Of a DNA stretch of 64,000 nucleotides, positions 11,351 through 23,673 are shown piece by piece (the stretch's first letter is position 1; every line of letters starts with the position of its first letter). The translations under genes were made by a program, and so were the position numbers. The stretch covers positions 61,290-125,289 of the forward strand of contig JASANE010011766.1 in NCBI GenBank assembly GCA_030248225.1, read 5' to 3'. Below the pieces are notes generated by a model. It had not been told where the DNA came from. It saw only the letters and a program-made list of their open reading frames with translations, and did no database searches. This DNA is from Trileptium ribeirensis (taxonomy: Eukaryota; Nematoda; Enoplea; Enoplida; Thoracostomopsidae).

Positions 11351-12345
11351 TCAAAACTTGGTGTTAACATGAAGATTAACTTATAAAAGATTAAACTATA
11401 AAGATAACTTTTTTGACTTGGGCACGTTAAAGCAACATAAGAAATGTGACAATCTGTAATTGCTGGATAATATAAATTGACTCAAGCGTCATTCAATGCA
11501 TGTGTTTGTAGTCACTATAAGTTAGAAGTGAAAACACTTCTACAACACAAGCGACACACAGCACCTTTCCTGGTACGGTGACAGCACATTTTAGATGTAT
11601 AGTTAAACGTGCAGAATATTACCATATCACGTCGCAACGAAATTCACAGCTTGTGGCAGTAAAACTCAGTCTTCCAACCAAATTCAGAGACACAAATTTT
11701 ACAATGAATTTCACACCGAATAACCTAACAACCATAATTAACGTTGTAAGGAAAAATGACAGAAATAATGCTTTGAGTGTCCATTACGTTCAATGCGATG
11801 CAGTTAAAGCATAAATTCACTGTGTGAAACATTTTCATACCATATACAAGACATTACCCGAGACATCCCGCGCAGAATGACAGATCAAACAGACATCGCA
11901 ACTCTATTAGTCTCCGAAGCATTAGTTCAAGTTGCAGTAGGGGAAATACTTTTATACCAGACATATGATTAAGAATTGCACGATGCAGCTTTTTTATTTC
12001 GTGGTGTATATGGTTGGTTTTACTGTATATGCATTGCTTAGGCAAAGCCCCAGCTTCAGGTTCCGTTTAAAGCTTTTTAATTAATACTAGAAATACAACG
12101 CGGGAATGTTCAGTTTCGTGAGTTTTGGTGTTGCACGCACTTGACACCCAACAGTTGCGTTTCCAGTTCAGGGTATACATTAAAGTATATAAAACAAGTC
12201 TAGATGAACACAATGTCTCCGACCAGGAATTGACTGACCGTAGAATCGCATTAGCCTGGACTGGTTAAAGCAAAACCTATCACACGTCCGAGAATCGTGG
12301 CGTACAAAATGCACAATCACGAATACCGTTTTCATTACATTGTTG
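11351..12345. other. Intron 6, downstream-most part, no gene seen
   Basis: AT-rich intronic DNA; short ORFs only, none protein-like. Confidence 0.5.
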
Positions 12346-12560
12346 TTGGAATTCGTACATTAATGTATGACTATGTCAACACAACTTATAACAAATAATG
12401 ACTTATCGCACGAACTGTAATATAGAATATGTATGATTATTTACATATGAATTTACGCATAACCTTGTATACAATGACATACAGCATTATGTATGATAAA
12501 TTACATATGATTTGCATGAAATTGCTAAGAAGAATGTATGATTATTTGCACATAATTTGT
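12346..12560. repeat. Degenerate repeats of an ATGTATGATTATTTACATA-type unit
   Basis: Variants of ATGTATGATTATTTACATATGA occur at about 12363, 12430, 12490 and 12534, each followed by an A/T-rich spacer of roughly 35-45 bp. This forms a loose tandem array with palindromic character (TATGTA/TACATA). Confidence 0.5.
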
Positions 12561-12654
12561 ATGGAGTTTTAGACCTTCAAAATTAGGTTGTTCGATAGCA
12601 AACGTGCTGAGTGGTCCGACCCCACCTTCCGGGTCAAAATCGCAAAAACAGGTT

Positions 12655-12745
12655 TTTAAGGTTTCTTTGCCAAATCTGGCCATACGAGTGTCGATGTTTC
12701 GCAGCCCAATTTCGCGACACAGGCTTCGCTTCGAAACAGGTAGAT
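12655..12745 (+). repeat. Short dispersed repeat, partner of 8270-8345
   Basis: Plus-strand CTTTGCCAAATCTGGCCATA followed by TGTTTCGCAGCC and GGCTTCGCTTCGAA. It matches the reverse complement of the 8.3 kb stretch with a few differences. Confidence 0.6.
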
Positions 12746-12849
12746 CACTAGCTTATCAGATCATCTTATGTGGCCATTTCCTGGGCCGATATGCCGGAAT
12801 ATGCTTCGTGGACTCGCGAAGCAAGAAACTAGTGTGCCTATAGCATTGT

Positions 12850-15800
12850 GCCCTTAATGACGCATCTACAGATGGTAAACTATATACCATTTTGTTAAAC
12901 TGGGCTGATTTAGAAAGATATTTATCGTGTTGTTACGAAACATTTTATTCAATGTCAGCCTGCGCCAAAGTGACAGCAGCAGAATAGCAGCTAGAAAAGC
13001 TAAGGGTACAAATAACATTTTAACTAGAGTCCAGTTATAACAGAAAAAAAACCGTCGAAATTTGACGCACTGTTCGGACTAACGCCGTTATGACAATCGC
13101 GGAGTTTAGCTTTTTAAATTTTCAGTTCATTTTTGAGGTAGAAATCAACCATTGTTGATGCAGGTTGTAATTTAGAAAAGTAGTTGTTTAAATAAGAAAT
13201 ACCTGTAGTATACGAGTCGCTGTGATAAATTTGCTCATCGCATCTGTCATCTCTAACTCATACATACGGTCATCTCAGCTCTGCCTGCAGAAATTTGTAG
13301 TGCCTCAGTAGCTGTTTAATAAAGCGTAGGGCGTGACGGGGCAGATAGGTCACAGGACGAGACAAATGAGCAACGGGTGCAGAATTGCACGAAAATCACG
13401 TGTATGCCTAAAATGGGTAAAGACAGCTAAGTTGAGATAACAGTAATCAAACTGTTGCAATTGAAGTGCAGAAGCTAATTATATAGATAAAGTTGAAGAC
13501 ATCCGTCGGCTGCACTGGCTGTTATTGTGAATCCCTGGAGACGCAGCAGTATCCACATAACAAATAAACATTTGCAATTACGTAAACCCAGCAATAATAA
13601 TAGAACACAATTTGTACTCAATTCTCAATAAACCAACTAAGATAAAACCATGACATACCGGTATCCACGCCTGGATTATTAGTCATACAATCAGTGTTTA
13701 AACTGCAGAACATTTTGCGAATATTTATAAAAATTAGAAAATATGGTTTTTGCTATATTTAGTTTAAACGACGGCTCAAATGCATCAACAATCATGGTTA
13801 GTCGCTACGTTTTCACGCGAGGGAAACATTACGACTGAAAGCGTTTAATACGAAAGCAGTGTTAAATATTTTCAACATCAGCTTATCATCAGTTAATTCT
13901 TATTAATGGGTAAATATCCTAGTGTGACGAACACGAAAAGTTATCGCATTTGCATTGCGCAGGCTTCATTTTTGTTTTCCGTTCCTTGGACGATTACGCA
14001 AATGCGGTCTACACTAACACAATACCTAAAAATTGTAGTCACATGTAGACCTGCGACTTAAGATCAATAACGCAAAGAAGAAAATTTCATTCTAATGCTA
14101 ACCATAAGCATATTTTACAGTTTATTCTACCACAAAAGGTGCCGTCGGGATCAAACTTGAAACATATTTATTTCTAGATCCGATGATGATCGACTTTTGC
14201 TAATACCAAGCTAAGGTGCTAAGCACAGCTGTTCTCCATACTCCTGGAAAGAAATGAAGTTCTACATACGATAATTACCCTCACTCTTTGTTGTTGCATT
14301 AAACGATGGTATAACAATAATTATTCGCAAGCTGATTAAATGTATCTATTATAGTGATTGTCAATTATATAAATAAACTACTTATTCCAAGCTTTTTATT
14401 GCAACAAAAATAGGCATTTATTTTTCGTTCTCCTTAATTTTATTGCGTCGTCGCCTTGAGGTGCGGTTAAGCATACAGTTTCCCTCTCGGAATGATAACG
14501 TCTTCAGAAGTGTCTGATGGTGCTCTCAGTTTGAACTGACTGCTAACTCGTTACAAAATGTTTTACGACAAAGTGGCCTTAGGTTGTCGTCGGTTTTGCG
14601 TCATTGTAAGAACGATTTCATTGACCAACAAGTTCGATCTCTGACAAGATAACATGCAAATTTCGATCTTTTAATCGTCTACTCTGCAATTCATTATGCA
14701 TGGTCACGGTGCAAAGACTGAATTGATGCCTTGGCCAATGCTTTATTTAATATTAATGTAACTTAATACACACTGATTGTTTTCATATTGCTACCAAATA
14801 TATCTACAGCCTGATAATAGTTCCATTTCCACATCAAACGATTCTTATAAAAAGGTAAGCGCTCATATTGGGAAGCACCAGTAATTTGGTAGTACACATG
14901 CAGCCGTCTACAGAATGTCTCAATTTGCAGCACCTAAAAGAGTGACCCGCAATGTTTCTGTTCTTGTCAACTTTGTAGCAAAATCAGCCATTTACGCAGT
15001 TCCAGTATATATTGACCATGATTCAAAATTCCGGATTTTGGAACATGTTACTACATGAACAACTGGAACCGGAAATGTAGCCGGAACAAAAATGTGGTTG
15101 TACCAATAAGACAAAATTTAAAGAAGTATTAATGAGCTCCTTGTTTTGTTTGTGGTGAACGATAGGCATATAGGACCTTTATGCATAGCTGTCCATAGAG
15201 TGTTATCCCCTGAGGGTTGGACTCCGCTCACGCGATATTTACCACCCGTCCCCGGTAAAAGTTTGTGAATACTGACAAAATGTGGGGAAAATTTGGTAAA
15301 AAAAATTGTATACAATAGCAAAAATAGCGGAAAATTGTGAGTTCCTAAAAATTCCGACAATTTACACCCCTCCCGCAAAATCTAGGGTTTGAAACGGACG
15401 TACGTTGAGGGTTAGATTAGGTCTATAGATTTTTAAGGTAGCTGTACCTAAGTGAAAGGCAGCCAATTCACCAAGTATTAGGTCACTACGCCGTAAAAAC
15501 TTTTCTTAAAATTACTATTTTCTTCAGTTTCGCTTTGAAAATTGTGAATGCTTCCATTTAACTTTGTGTTGTGCTGATATTAGGTTAAAATGAACAAAGC
15601 CTACAGAATTAGAAAAAAATCTTGATGGAAGTCACCGTAAATTTTTAGACCTTCACTGCGAAATAATAACGAGCCGTAAAATTTCTCACACCGCTTCCTC
15701 ACCGCGCGAATTGCAAGCGTGATCACAGTTGCATATGCACTGCTTAGATATATACACTTTCTTTCATCGCATTCAACAACCTCAAAACATGTAGCTCAAT

Positions 15801-17150
15801 CCTACCTACACCCAAATTGAAAAATGTCAAAATTTGTATGTTTTTGCAGCTAAAAGGTAGCATGTTGCACATTTGAACGTTATACCGAATATAGTTTTAA
15901 AATGATGAAACCAACGTGTTTTACTGGCTCAATAATTATGTAAACGCATCGTTCACTTCCTACAAGCAGGCAAGTTAACGTTTTGAAAATTTCACATTTG
16001 GGGATATGTATATTCAAACTTCGTATCATAACTCGAAAATAGCGGCTCTGGCAATAAGCATATATAGTACCAACAAAAGATGCAGTTCTTGGTGAAAGGA
16101 TTCTGTTTTCATTTTTTATCCGCCACGCTTTATAAAAGCTATACGATAAAATGCTACTAAAATTCCGAATGGGCAAAATTTGAAGGTTTTTCGTTCTGCG
16201 AGAATTTCCGTAGGAAATCAATGCAAACGCTCAAACACAAAGCTAGGTGCGCAATAAGATTGCTACGCGTGGAACAGAAATGCGAAAATCCTTTAACCTA
16301 GTGATAAGTTATGCGTTACAGACAAAATTTTTTTCGCAATGTGGCCCCTATATAAATTACCTCAAAAGTTTAGATTCAAAACCTTAGTTTCAAAAAATTT
16401 TGATTTATTGATCTAAATTGACCAGGATGCAAAGGGGCCAATGGTTTTAAACTCATATATGAAGCAATAAATTTAGTCCCACTTTTAAGGTACAATACAA
16501 TAAATTTCAGGAGCCATGTATTAATAAAACATTAATGAAAGAAGTTAGGTTGTATATGATTAGCTATGCTTGATAAGGTTGCATAGAGGAAACGCGCCAA
16601 CTCGAAAACAAAACTTTTCTCGCAAATAAAAATAAACTTTGACATCATTTCAAAACTCCAGCAGTGGGCTTTACGTCATCGATTTGATATTGGTTTCTTC
16701 GAAACAAAAATTACAATCAGGCGTCGGAAATATATAACTGTGTCTCGCTTATCGAATAAATTCATTAGATCATCGGTAAACTGAAAAAGTCCTCTTATTT
16801 GAATCGGGAATTAGATATGAGCGAGCACAGCATAGTTTAATACCGCTATATAGAACAAAATAAATTGGAAACGACGCGGACGGCGTTGCTTATGCTACAT
16901 TCTTTTTTTACAAAAGACGTTCAGCGTAGACAACAAAAAACAAAATTGCAAAGCAAAACTTTCAAGAGTGAAAATAATATAAATTTGATCACCAAATTAT
17001 TATTTTACTCAAACCTTCCTCAGAATATCAATCGCGAGTTGAAACGCCGCATAAAACAATAATTTGTCTGGATACAATATCAAAAGACACAGTAGACGTA
17101 GTAGCTTTGCTTTCATTTTCTATCTACAATTACATATTTATTATATCACT
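12850..17150. other. Intron 6, gene-poor stretch
   Basis: 4.3 kb of intronic sequence without a recognisable coding region. A repeat remnant with a GGGGAAAATTTGG block and CCCCTCCCGC lies at about 15180-15390. The rest shows only short, chance-like ORFs. Confidence 0.45.
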
Positions 17151-17191
17151 ATACTGTCGTATGGTTTTATTTTTTTTCTGCTTATCACAAA

Positions 17192-17383
17192 ATGTCGACG
17201 CTCATAGATGACTTCGACAGCATACTGAACTTGACAATGGAAGTGTCTAAAGCCAGCTATCCATACTCAAACGCATATGCCGTCTTAAAATCTGTGAATA
17301 AGATAACAAACAACCTCTTAAATAGAATAACAACAGCTAGGGAAACGCACGATATGCTGGATGTTCTACTTTCATACAGTTAG
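17192..17383 (+). CDS. Small hypothetical ORF, 63 codons
   Basis: Starts at an ATG in a purine context (ACAAAATG) and encodes a 63-residue, helix-prone, low-charge sequence (MSTLIDDFDSILNLTMEVSK at the N-terminus) ending in TAG. Its composition is more protein-like than that of neighbouring ORFs. I do not recognise it. It sits about 0.2 kb upstream of the retrotransposon relic, so it could be unrelated, part of that element's 5' debris, or chance. Confidence 0.15.
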   Translation: MSTLIDDFDSILNLTMEVSKASYPYSNAYAVLKSVNKITNNLLNRITTARETHDMLDVLLSYS

Positions 17384-17499
17384 TTATAATCTCAGTAGGT
17401 GCAAATGATAAGACTAAATATTTATTATGTTAATTTTATTAGTAACGTAATTATATCGATCGACCCGAGTTGATTCTAATATATATATATGTTACTTCA

Positions 17500-19700
17500 G
17501 CGATCTTTCCACTGTGCTTGTCTACGTGTCTGCGCGATATGGAACTCAATTTAAAGCGAAGTTAACACTGCCGTGTCCCATTTTTTCCAACCAAAGCGCC
17601 TACGGCGCCGGCCGTGGATCTCTGAGGACACTCTCAGGCTGGTCGATCAGCGTAAACTTACGTCTGACCCCCGTCACAAGAACTTTCTAAGCCGCCAGAT
17701 CAAACGTTCGCTAGCTCACGACAGTGACCAATGGTGGTCTGAACAAGCACACAAAATGGAGAGGGCTGCCCACCACGGTGACTCTAAGACCCTTTTCACA
17801 ACGATCCGCCAAATTACTGGAACACAAACCAGTGTGTCACCCTTTCTCCATGACGCAAATGGAGTGCGTATCCCTGACCACTCCAAACGGATGTTGACGT
17901 GGGGCACCTATTTCAGCAGCCTACTAAATCGCCCTGATCCAGATGTCTATGACCCAGTCCTTAATTTACCTGGGCCATCAAACGCACCCACCGTTTCGAA
18001 TGTAGATGTCAGTCCCCCCACTGCAAATGAAATACGGGTAGCCATAAAACTACTAAAATCGAATAAAGCCGCCGGCATCGATAACGTCGAGGCGGAAAAA
18101 CTCAAATCGGCGGGTGAGTCCATAATCGAGCCTCTGAAACACTTACTGTGGCAAATCTGGTCTTTGCAAGAAGTTCCCAAAACTTCAAGGACGCTGTTAT
18201 TGTGCCGATTCACAAAAAAGGCAGCAGATCACTCTGTGCCAACTACCATGGAATAAGCATGCTTTCTATTGGCGGAAATCTCCTGTGCTCTATCATTCGT
18301 CAACGGATAAATAACCACTATGAATCTATCGTTAGCGACTCACAAGCGGGTTTTCTTAATGGTCGGAGATGCAGTGATCAAATTTTTGGTCTCCGCCAGT
18401 GTATCGAACGCCGTATCAGGTATAACAAACCTGCGTATGCTGTGTTCGTTGACTTTGCTGCTGCCTTTGACAGTGTCCACGGGGAATCGCTATGGCGAAT
18501 ACTGAACAACGTGGGTATCCCCCTCAAGTTTACCAACTTACTGCGAAACCTTTACGCCCATGCAAACAGTCGGGTTCGAGTCTATAATGACATGTCAGAT
18601 CCATTTACCGTAGCTACCGGAGTTCGCCAAGGCTGCATCCTCTCGCCATCCTTATTTGTTATCGCGCTGGACTGGATTATGAAACAGACTTGTACTAACT
18701 TCAACAGGGTAGAAGTTGGAAATAATCTGTCTGTCACTAATTTCACGTATGCGGACGATATAGTGCTCTTAGCCGAAACGGAAGCAGAAGCTCAATGATT
18801 CCTCGATGAGCTCTATGCAAACGCACAACGGGTCGGCCTCAAGATATCGCCTGCAAAAACCAAGGTGCTACCAATCAATTCCCCTGACCCACAATTAACT
18901 GTGGACGGCACCACGCTGGAATCGGTGCGCCAATTCAAATATCTCGGCTCTGTTGTCTCCAACTGTATTGTCATCTCAACTGATGATGTTGTCTCACGTA
19001 TTGGCAGCGCGCCGTCCGCCTTCGCCCGCTTCCGTAAATGCCTGTGGTCCCAAAACCAGGTAACCCTATTTACCAAAATCAAGGTTTTCCGATCCGCTAT
19101 CCTGCCGATACTATTATACGGTTCAGAATTGTGGTGCCTACTACAATCAGACATAAGATTAATGGAAGTGTTCCAAATGAGATGCCTGCGCGAAATAACT
19201 CATACCTCAATTAGAGAGCATCGCACGAACGACTAATTCGGATGACGTGTAACAACCAACCTCGAATCGAAGAAACGGTAATACGAGACAGACTACGATG
19301 GGCTGGTCACTTATTCCGAATGTCAAATAATCGATTTATCCGCCTGTTGGTCAGCGCACTAGTTCCTACCCATTGGCACTGTGCCAGAAATGCCCTCAAG
19401 CTAACATTATGGAAGATGATCAAAAGGGATATGGAATTTTTGAAAGAAACTTATGGTGCGGTCAACTGGTCAAATAACCACATTCAAATTATGATGGATC
19501 TCGCAGCAGATCGGAACCAATGGAAACAGCTTATTCATATGGCAGTCAACCGTCTGAGCAATCAATGACTCAGGACGAAGACTTAAGTTCAAGGAAGTTC
19601 AAGTGTCTGCGTGTGGCGGAAGTCAAATAGCAAGGGAAGTATACATGCTCCAGCTAAAACTGGAGCCACTGGCTACACGTACACTGATTGGTTTAAGTGC
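17500..19700 (+). mobile_element. RTE-like non-LTR retrotransposon, 5'-truncated and decayed
   Basis: Encodes a reverse transcriptase without the upstream endonuclease, so it is 5'-truncated. The pre-RT segment begins at about 17573. RT landmarks in order are NYHGISML (motif 2-like), DFAAAFDSVH (motif A), GVRQGCILSP (motif B) and YADD (motif C), followed by the connection/thumb and the C-terminal RWAGHLFRMS region to 19568. The coding region is broken by a frameshift near 18150-18250, a TGA at 18796 and a frameshift near 19235. It lies antisense in MAP7 intron 6. Its downstream edge merges into a 29-bp minisatellite. Confidence 0.85.
17573..19568 (+). pseudogene. Broken reverse transcriptase reading frame
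   Basis: Three frame segments (17573 to about 18200, about 18148-19234 with an internal TGA at 18796, and 19242-19568) together cover palm, thumb and C-terminal region of an RTE/endonuclease-RT type polyprotein. The catalytic aspartates (motif A D, motif C YADD) are retained, but the frame breaks make it non-functional. Confidence 0.85.
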
Positions 19701-19774
19701 TCCCAGATTCACTCTATCTAAATGTCAGCAAACACCTCGCAGGGAGTAAGAATGCGAAAGACCAATCGCAGGCT

Positions 19775-20545
19775 CTTAAAAGCCGGAACTACATTCACAG
19801 TGGCCTAATAACAGGCACTACAATCACAGTGGCCTAATAGCCGGCACTACAATCGCAGGGGCCTAAAAGCCGGCACTACAATCGCAGGGGCCTAAAAGCC
19901 GGCACTACAATCGCAGGGGCCTAATAGCCGGCACTACAATCGCAGTGGCCCAATAGCCGGCACTACAATCGCAGGGGCCTAATAGCCGGCACTACAATCG
20001 CAGGGGCCTAATAGCCGGCACTACAATCGCAGTGGCCTAATAGCCGGCACTACAATCACAGTGTCCTAATAGCCGGCACTACAATCGCAGGGGCCTAATA
20101 GCTGGCACTACAATCGCAGTGGCCTAATAGCCGGCACTACAATCGCAGGGGCCTAATAGCCGGCACTACAATCGCAGGGGCCTAATAGCCGGCACTACAA
20201 TCACAGTGGCCTAATAGCCGGCACTACAATCACAGTGGCCTAATAGCCGGCACTACAATTACAGTGGCCTAATAGCCGGCACTACAATCACAGTGGCCTA
20301 ATAGCCGGCACTACAATCACAGTGGCCTAATAGCCGGCACTACAATCGCAGGGGCCTAATAGCCGGCACTACAATCGCAGCGGCCTAATAGCCGGCACTA
20401 CAATCGCAGGGGCCTAATAACCGGCACTACAATCGCAGGGGCGTAATAGCCGACACTACAATCGCAGGGGCGTAATAGCCGGCACTACAATCGCAGGGGC
20501 CTAATAGCCGGCACTACAATCGCAGGGGCCTAAAAGCTGACACTA
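19775..20545 (+). repeat. 29-bp minisatellite, about 26 copies
   Basis: The unit reads CTACAATCGCAGGGGCCTAA plus TAGCCGGCA (29 bp) and recurs with very few substitutions (CGC/CAC, GGGG/GTGG, TAATAG/TAAAAG) from about 19780 to 20540. About 770 bp divided by 29 gives roughly 26 copies. There are no variable spacers, so it is not a CRISPR array. It begins about 200 bp after the end of the retrotransposon reading frame. Confidence 0.95.
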
Positions 20546-21270
20546 TATGATAGTGGGGGACAAAGCACAGACAAAAAGTCTCCAACTATGGATAAATAGG
20601 TAGTGCGCGACAAAGCACGACAAAAGTCGTTCCCATTTCCAGCGCTTTCTGATTGACAGACTATAGAGATATTCAGTGATCATTGCGATAAGCAGCTAAA
20701 ACCCAGAAGGCTCAGTATCCGGCGGAACCCAGGTCACCTAAACCTCAGCATCTGTATCTATGAATTTAGGGGCACGGAGAAGCAGAATAATGTGCATCGT
20801 TAATTAGTCTGATGCACTCTCTTAACCCTTCGTCACTTGATGTTCCATAAAGCGGACATTGCATGCCTCCCGAAGGCCACAAACCCTGTCTTTTCTGCTG
20901 ACCATGTTGATAAGGCAGGCTCGACTACCATAGTTTTCATGTTGAACTAAAGTCTGTTTAATTGTTGTGGTGGGCATGAAGTAGTAATGGTGACAAGACA
21001 AGCATTCTTTGGTTGGGAAAAGTGGCACCGTAACTAGCTTGGGCACCATTTCGTGGTATAACAACAAATATCAGCGAGGTGGGTGTGTACGTCCCTGCCA
21101 AAAAACAGTGACAACGAAATCAACAACCGTTTCTATCAATATCGTGGGGATTGCGGGGGTGGCAACCCCCCTTTTGGTTTAACCCCAAACAAATTTTTTT
21201 AATGATTCCGGTTGCAAATCATGTCGGAAATTGTACTAAATGCGCGCGTAATCTAACTCGGCCTGAAGCG
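20546..21270. other. Intron 6, between minisatellite and second RT relic
   Basis: Begins with two diverged lines of a GACAAAGCAC..AAAAGTC motif (20560-20635). The rest is unremarkable; a GGGGGTGGCAACCCCCC hairpin-like string lies near 21153. Confidence 0.45.
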
Positions 21271-21274
21271 AGAT

Positions 21275-22790
21275 AATATGCAGATACGATGCCGGTCGAC
21301 ACTTCACAAATGAAGAGCGGCTGGTGGATTTCGCCGCGTGCAACCGGCTTATTATATCCAATACATTCTTCCAACACACATGGGAATCACTCGCTACCTG
21401 GAGCCAATCTGACTATATCATCTTCAGCTGACGTTCAAAAAACTGCATTCTTGATAGTCGATCCTACCACAGCGCCAGTGCTGGAGCCATCCACGCTTTT
21501 GATCTTGTGAGAACGCGATTTGGGTTTCGCCTCAAGGCCGGAATGCAATGTCAAGAGACTGACCGGTATTGCATTGCGTGGAGGTAGACGCTGTGCAGGA
21601 AAGATTTATAGTGTAAATTCCGAGCCGTTTTGACGCACTGCAGACACTTTCTGAGGAAGGAGATGTTCAAACTCGGTGGATCTATTAAGCCGATGGTAAT
21701 CGATGGAGCTATCTTCAAACCCATAGGGTCACTGCTAGCTGTGGTCACGGGTGAGAGCTGTATCCGCAGATCGCAGACAGTTTTGGGAAGCTACGGCCAG
21801 CGCAATAAAAAAGGCCGCTCATATGAACGATAACAGGAAACTATCGTATTATAAAAGATGTAACGTTTGACAAAAATGAGACTGTAAAGTCAAAGGTGCA
21901 TTATGTCGCCAACACTGTTCAAATATACCGTACGCGTGAGAACCCGATATTGCTGCCCATGTTGGGTTGGAAGTAAGCCCGGGATTCAACCTGACGGACT
22001 TATACTACGCCGATGACATCGATCTACTAGCATTAACCGAAAACCAACTTCAAGTGGTATTAGCCAAGCACAGGGCGAAGTGTACTGATGTCTGTAGATA
22101 AATACCGAAAAAACCAAAGCATTTATTATGCCTTCAGGGACTCCAAGCAGCATCGTAGCAGGTTGAATTTGTTCCAATTTTGCAACCTCTGGCGTCACCT
22201 CTCCCGAAGTACAACGTCGAACCGCTCGCCCAGGCTTCAAAGGCTTCGCATGGAGGAGTGTTATGGGAACTTCTTGACTGCTATAAAACGCTGTGTCCAT
22301 GAGGTTTCAGTAAATTACATACTCTTCTACGGTGCTGAGTTCTGGCAACTACAGGTCCTTGATGAGCAATGCTTGAATGCATTCGATCATCGTTGCATGC
22401 GTAAAATTCTAGAAATATCATACCTGCACCGCGTAACGAGGGTTGAGTTATGTCGACAGAACTTCTGAAACAATTACCAACTGTAAACACGATCACGTCC
22501 TGCGGAGCGCACTTCATGAGCCGTTCACTGCATACGATAGAAAAGGAGGAGAAAAAAGAAGAAAAATCGGTCGAACGTTGTCAAGTAAGACGCAAAGTCT
22601 GTGGGAGAAAACATTGTTCATGGCATCAGAGGACTGCAATCTTAGCGGCTCCAGCTGATAAGAGACGACGCGCAAAACAGAGACAGGTAGTGTGTATTCG
22701 CAAGGAATGCTCTTATAACCTCTTTAGAAACCATAATCCAGTCGAGAAGCAAGATACAAGGATGTTCCGGAATTCCGGCTAAAAGTTGCA
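21275..22790 (+). mobile_element. Second RTE-like non-LTR retrotransposon relic (endonuclease tail plus RT fragment)
   Basis: At about 21348-21425 one frame reads LIISNTFFQH..LATWSQSDYIIFS, resembling the C-terminal part of an AP-type endonuclease of RTE-like elements. At about 21980-22080 another frame gives LYYADDIDLLALTENQLQVV, the RT motif C region. At 22345-22470 a frame gives LNAFDHRCMRKILEISYLHR, the conserved C-terminal segment. Stops and frameshifts separate all of these, and much of the RT is deleted. It is antisense to MAP7. Confidence 0.75.
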
Positions 22791-23210
22791 CTTTTAAACA
22801 GATTTTTACATGTACAGTGCTTAAATCCTTTCAAAATCAAAAAATCAACATGTTAACACAACAAATTATGTTGTACAACCTAAGTAGGAAAAATAGCTTA
22901 TGCAAGATTTATTCGTTTTAGCCATGTTGGAGATTTTCCTAGTAATATCATATTAACATAACACGCCATGTGATACTTATGTAGTTATTTTGCCCATTCT
23001 GACACCTCTGTGGATTACTCAAATAGAAATTGTCTGCCACGTATAGTGGGGTATGGCTTACAGAAGAATAAGTCAGAAGAAACTACCAAATTTGAACGTG
23101 ACGTAGCAACTTCACAACAGTAATCTTTTACATTGTTGTGAGGCGATCGGGTATAGATTGTCTCAAGCAGCACCCAGTGCGTTGGTAATCTGTGGGTCGG
23201 CACAGGGGGT
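22791..23210. other. Intron 6, no gene seen
   Basis: AT-rich spacer. A short stretch near 23150-23200 (TCTCAAGCAGCACCCAGTGC GTTGG) resembles the hAT-like family's internal sequence, suggesting a fragment. Confidence 0.4.
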
Positions 23211-23673
23211 ATGGTTACCCCTAACGCATTGGCCTCTCCCGCAGGTGTCGCGCCCCTTCCCCTGGCGCCTAAGGTGTCGTCAGCGCTCCACCTCCCCTGA
23301 AGCTACCCCGTGGGACCTCGGACCTTGAGCATGTATGCATTAATATGATGGTTCACACGACACTAGATTGCAACATGTGCGCATATATGTCAGTTTCTGT
23401 TTGACACAAAAACGCGATAACTGAAAATTGGCGTCTTTTATGATTACCCCCTAACGCATTGGCCTCTCCCGCTGGTGTCGCGCCCCCTTCCCATGGCGCC
23501 TAAGGTGTCGTCAGCGCTCCACCTCCCCTGAAGCTACCCCATGGGACCTCGGACCTTGAGCATGTATGCATTAATATGATGGTTCACACGAGACTAGGTT
23601 GCAACATGTGCGCATATATGTCAGTTTTCTGTTTGACACAAAAACGTGATAACTGAAAATTGGCGTCTTTTAG
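23211..23673 (+). repeat. Direct tandem duplication of a unit of about 230 bp
   Basis: CTAACGCATTGGCCTCTCCC occurs at 23221 and 23451, and GCGTCTTTTA closes both units near 23440 and 23672. The two units are nearly identical, with differences such as CGCAGG/CGCTGG and CCCCGTGGG/CCCCATGGG. The first half is GC-rich (SP-type CCCC patches); the second half ends in TTGACACAAAAACG. Confidence 0.93.

Noticed and set aside
19775..20545. Regular short repeats that might be read as a CRISPR array
   Set aside because: The 29-bp units are contiguous with no unique spacers, and the host is eukaryotic. It is a minisatellite.
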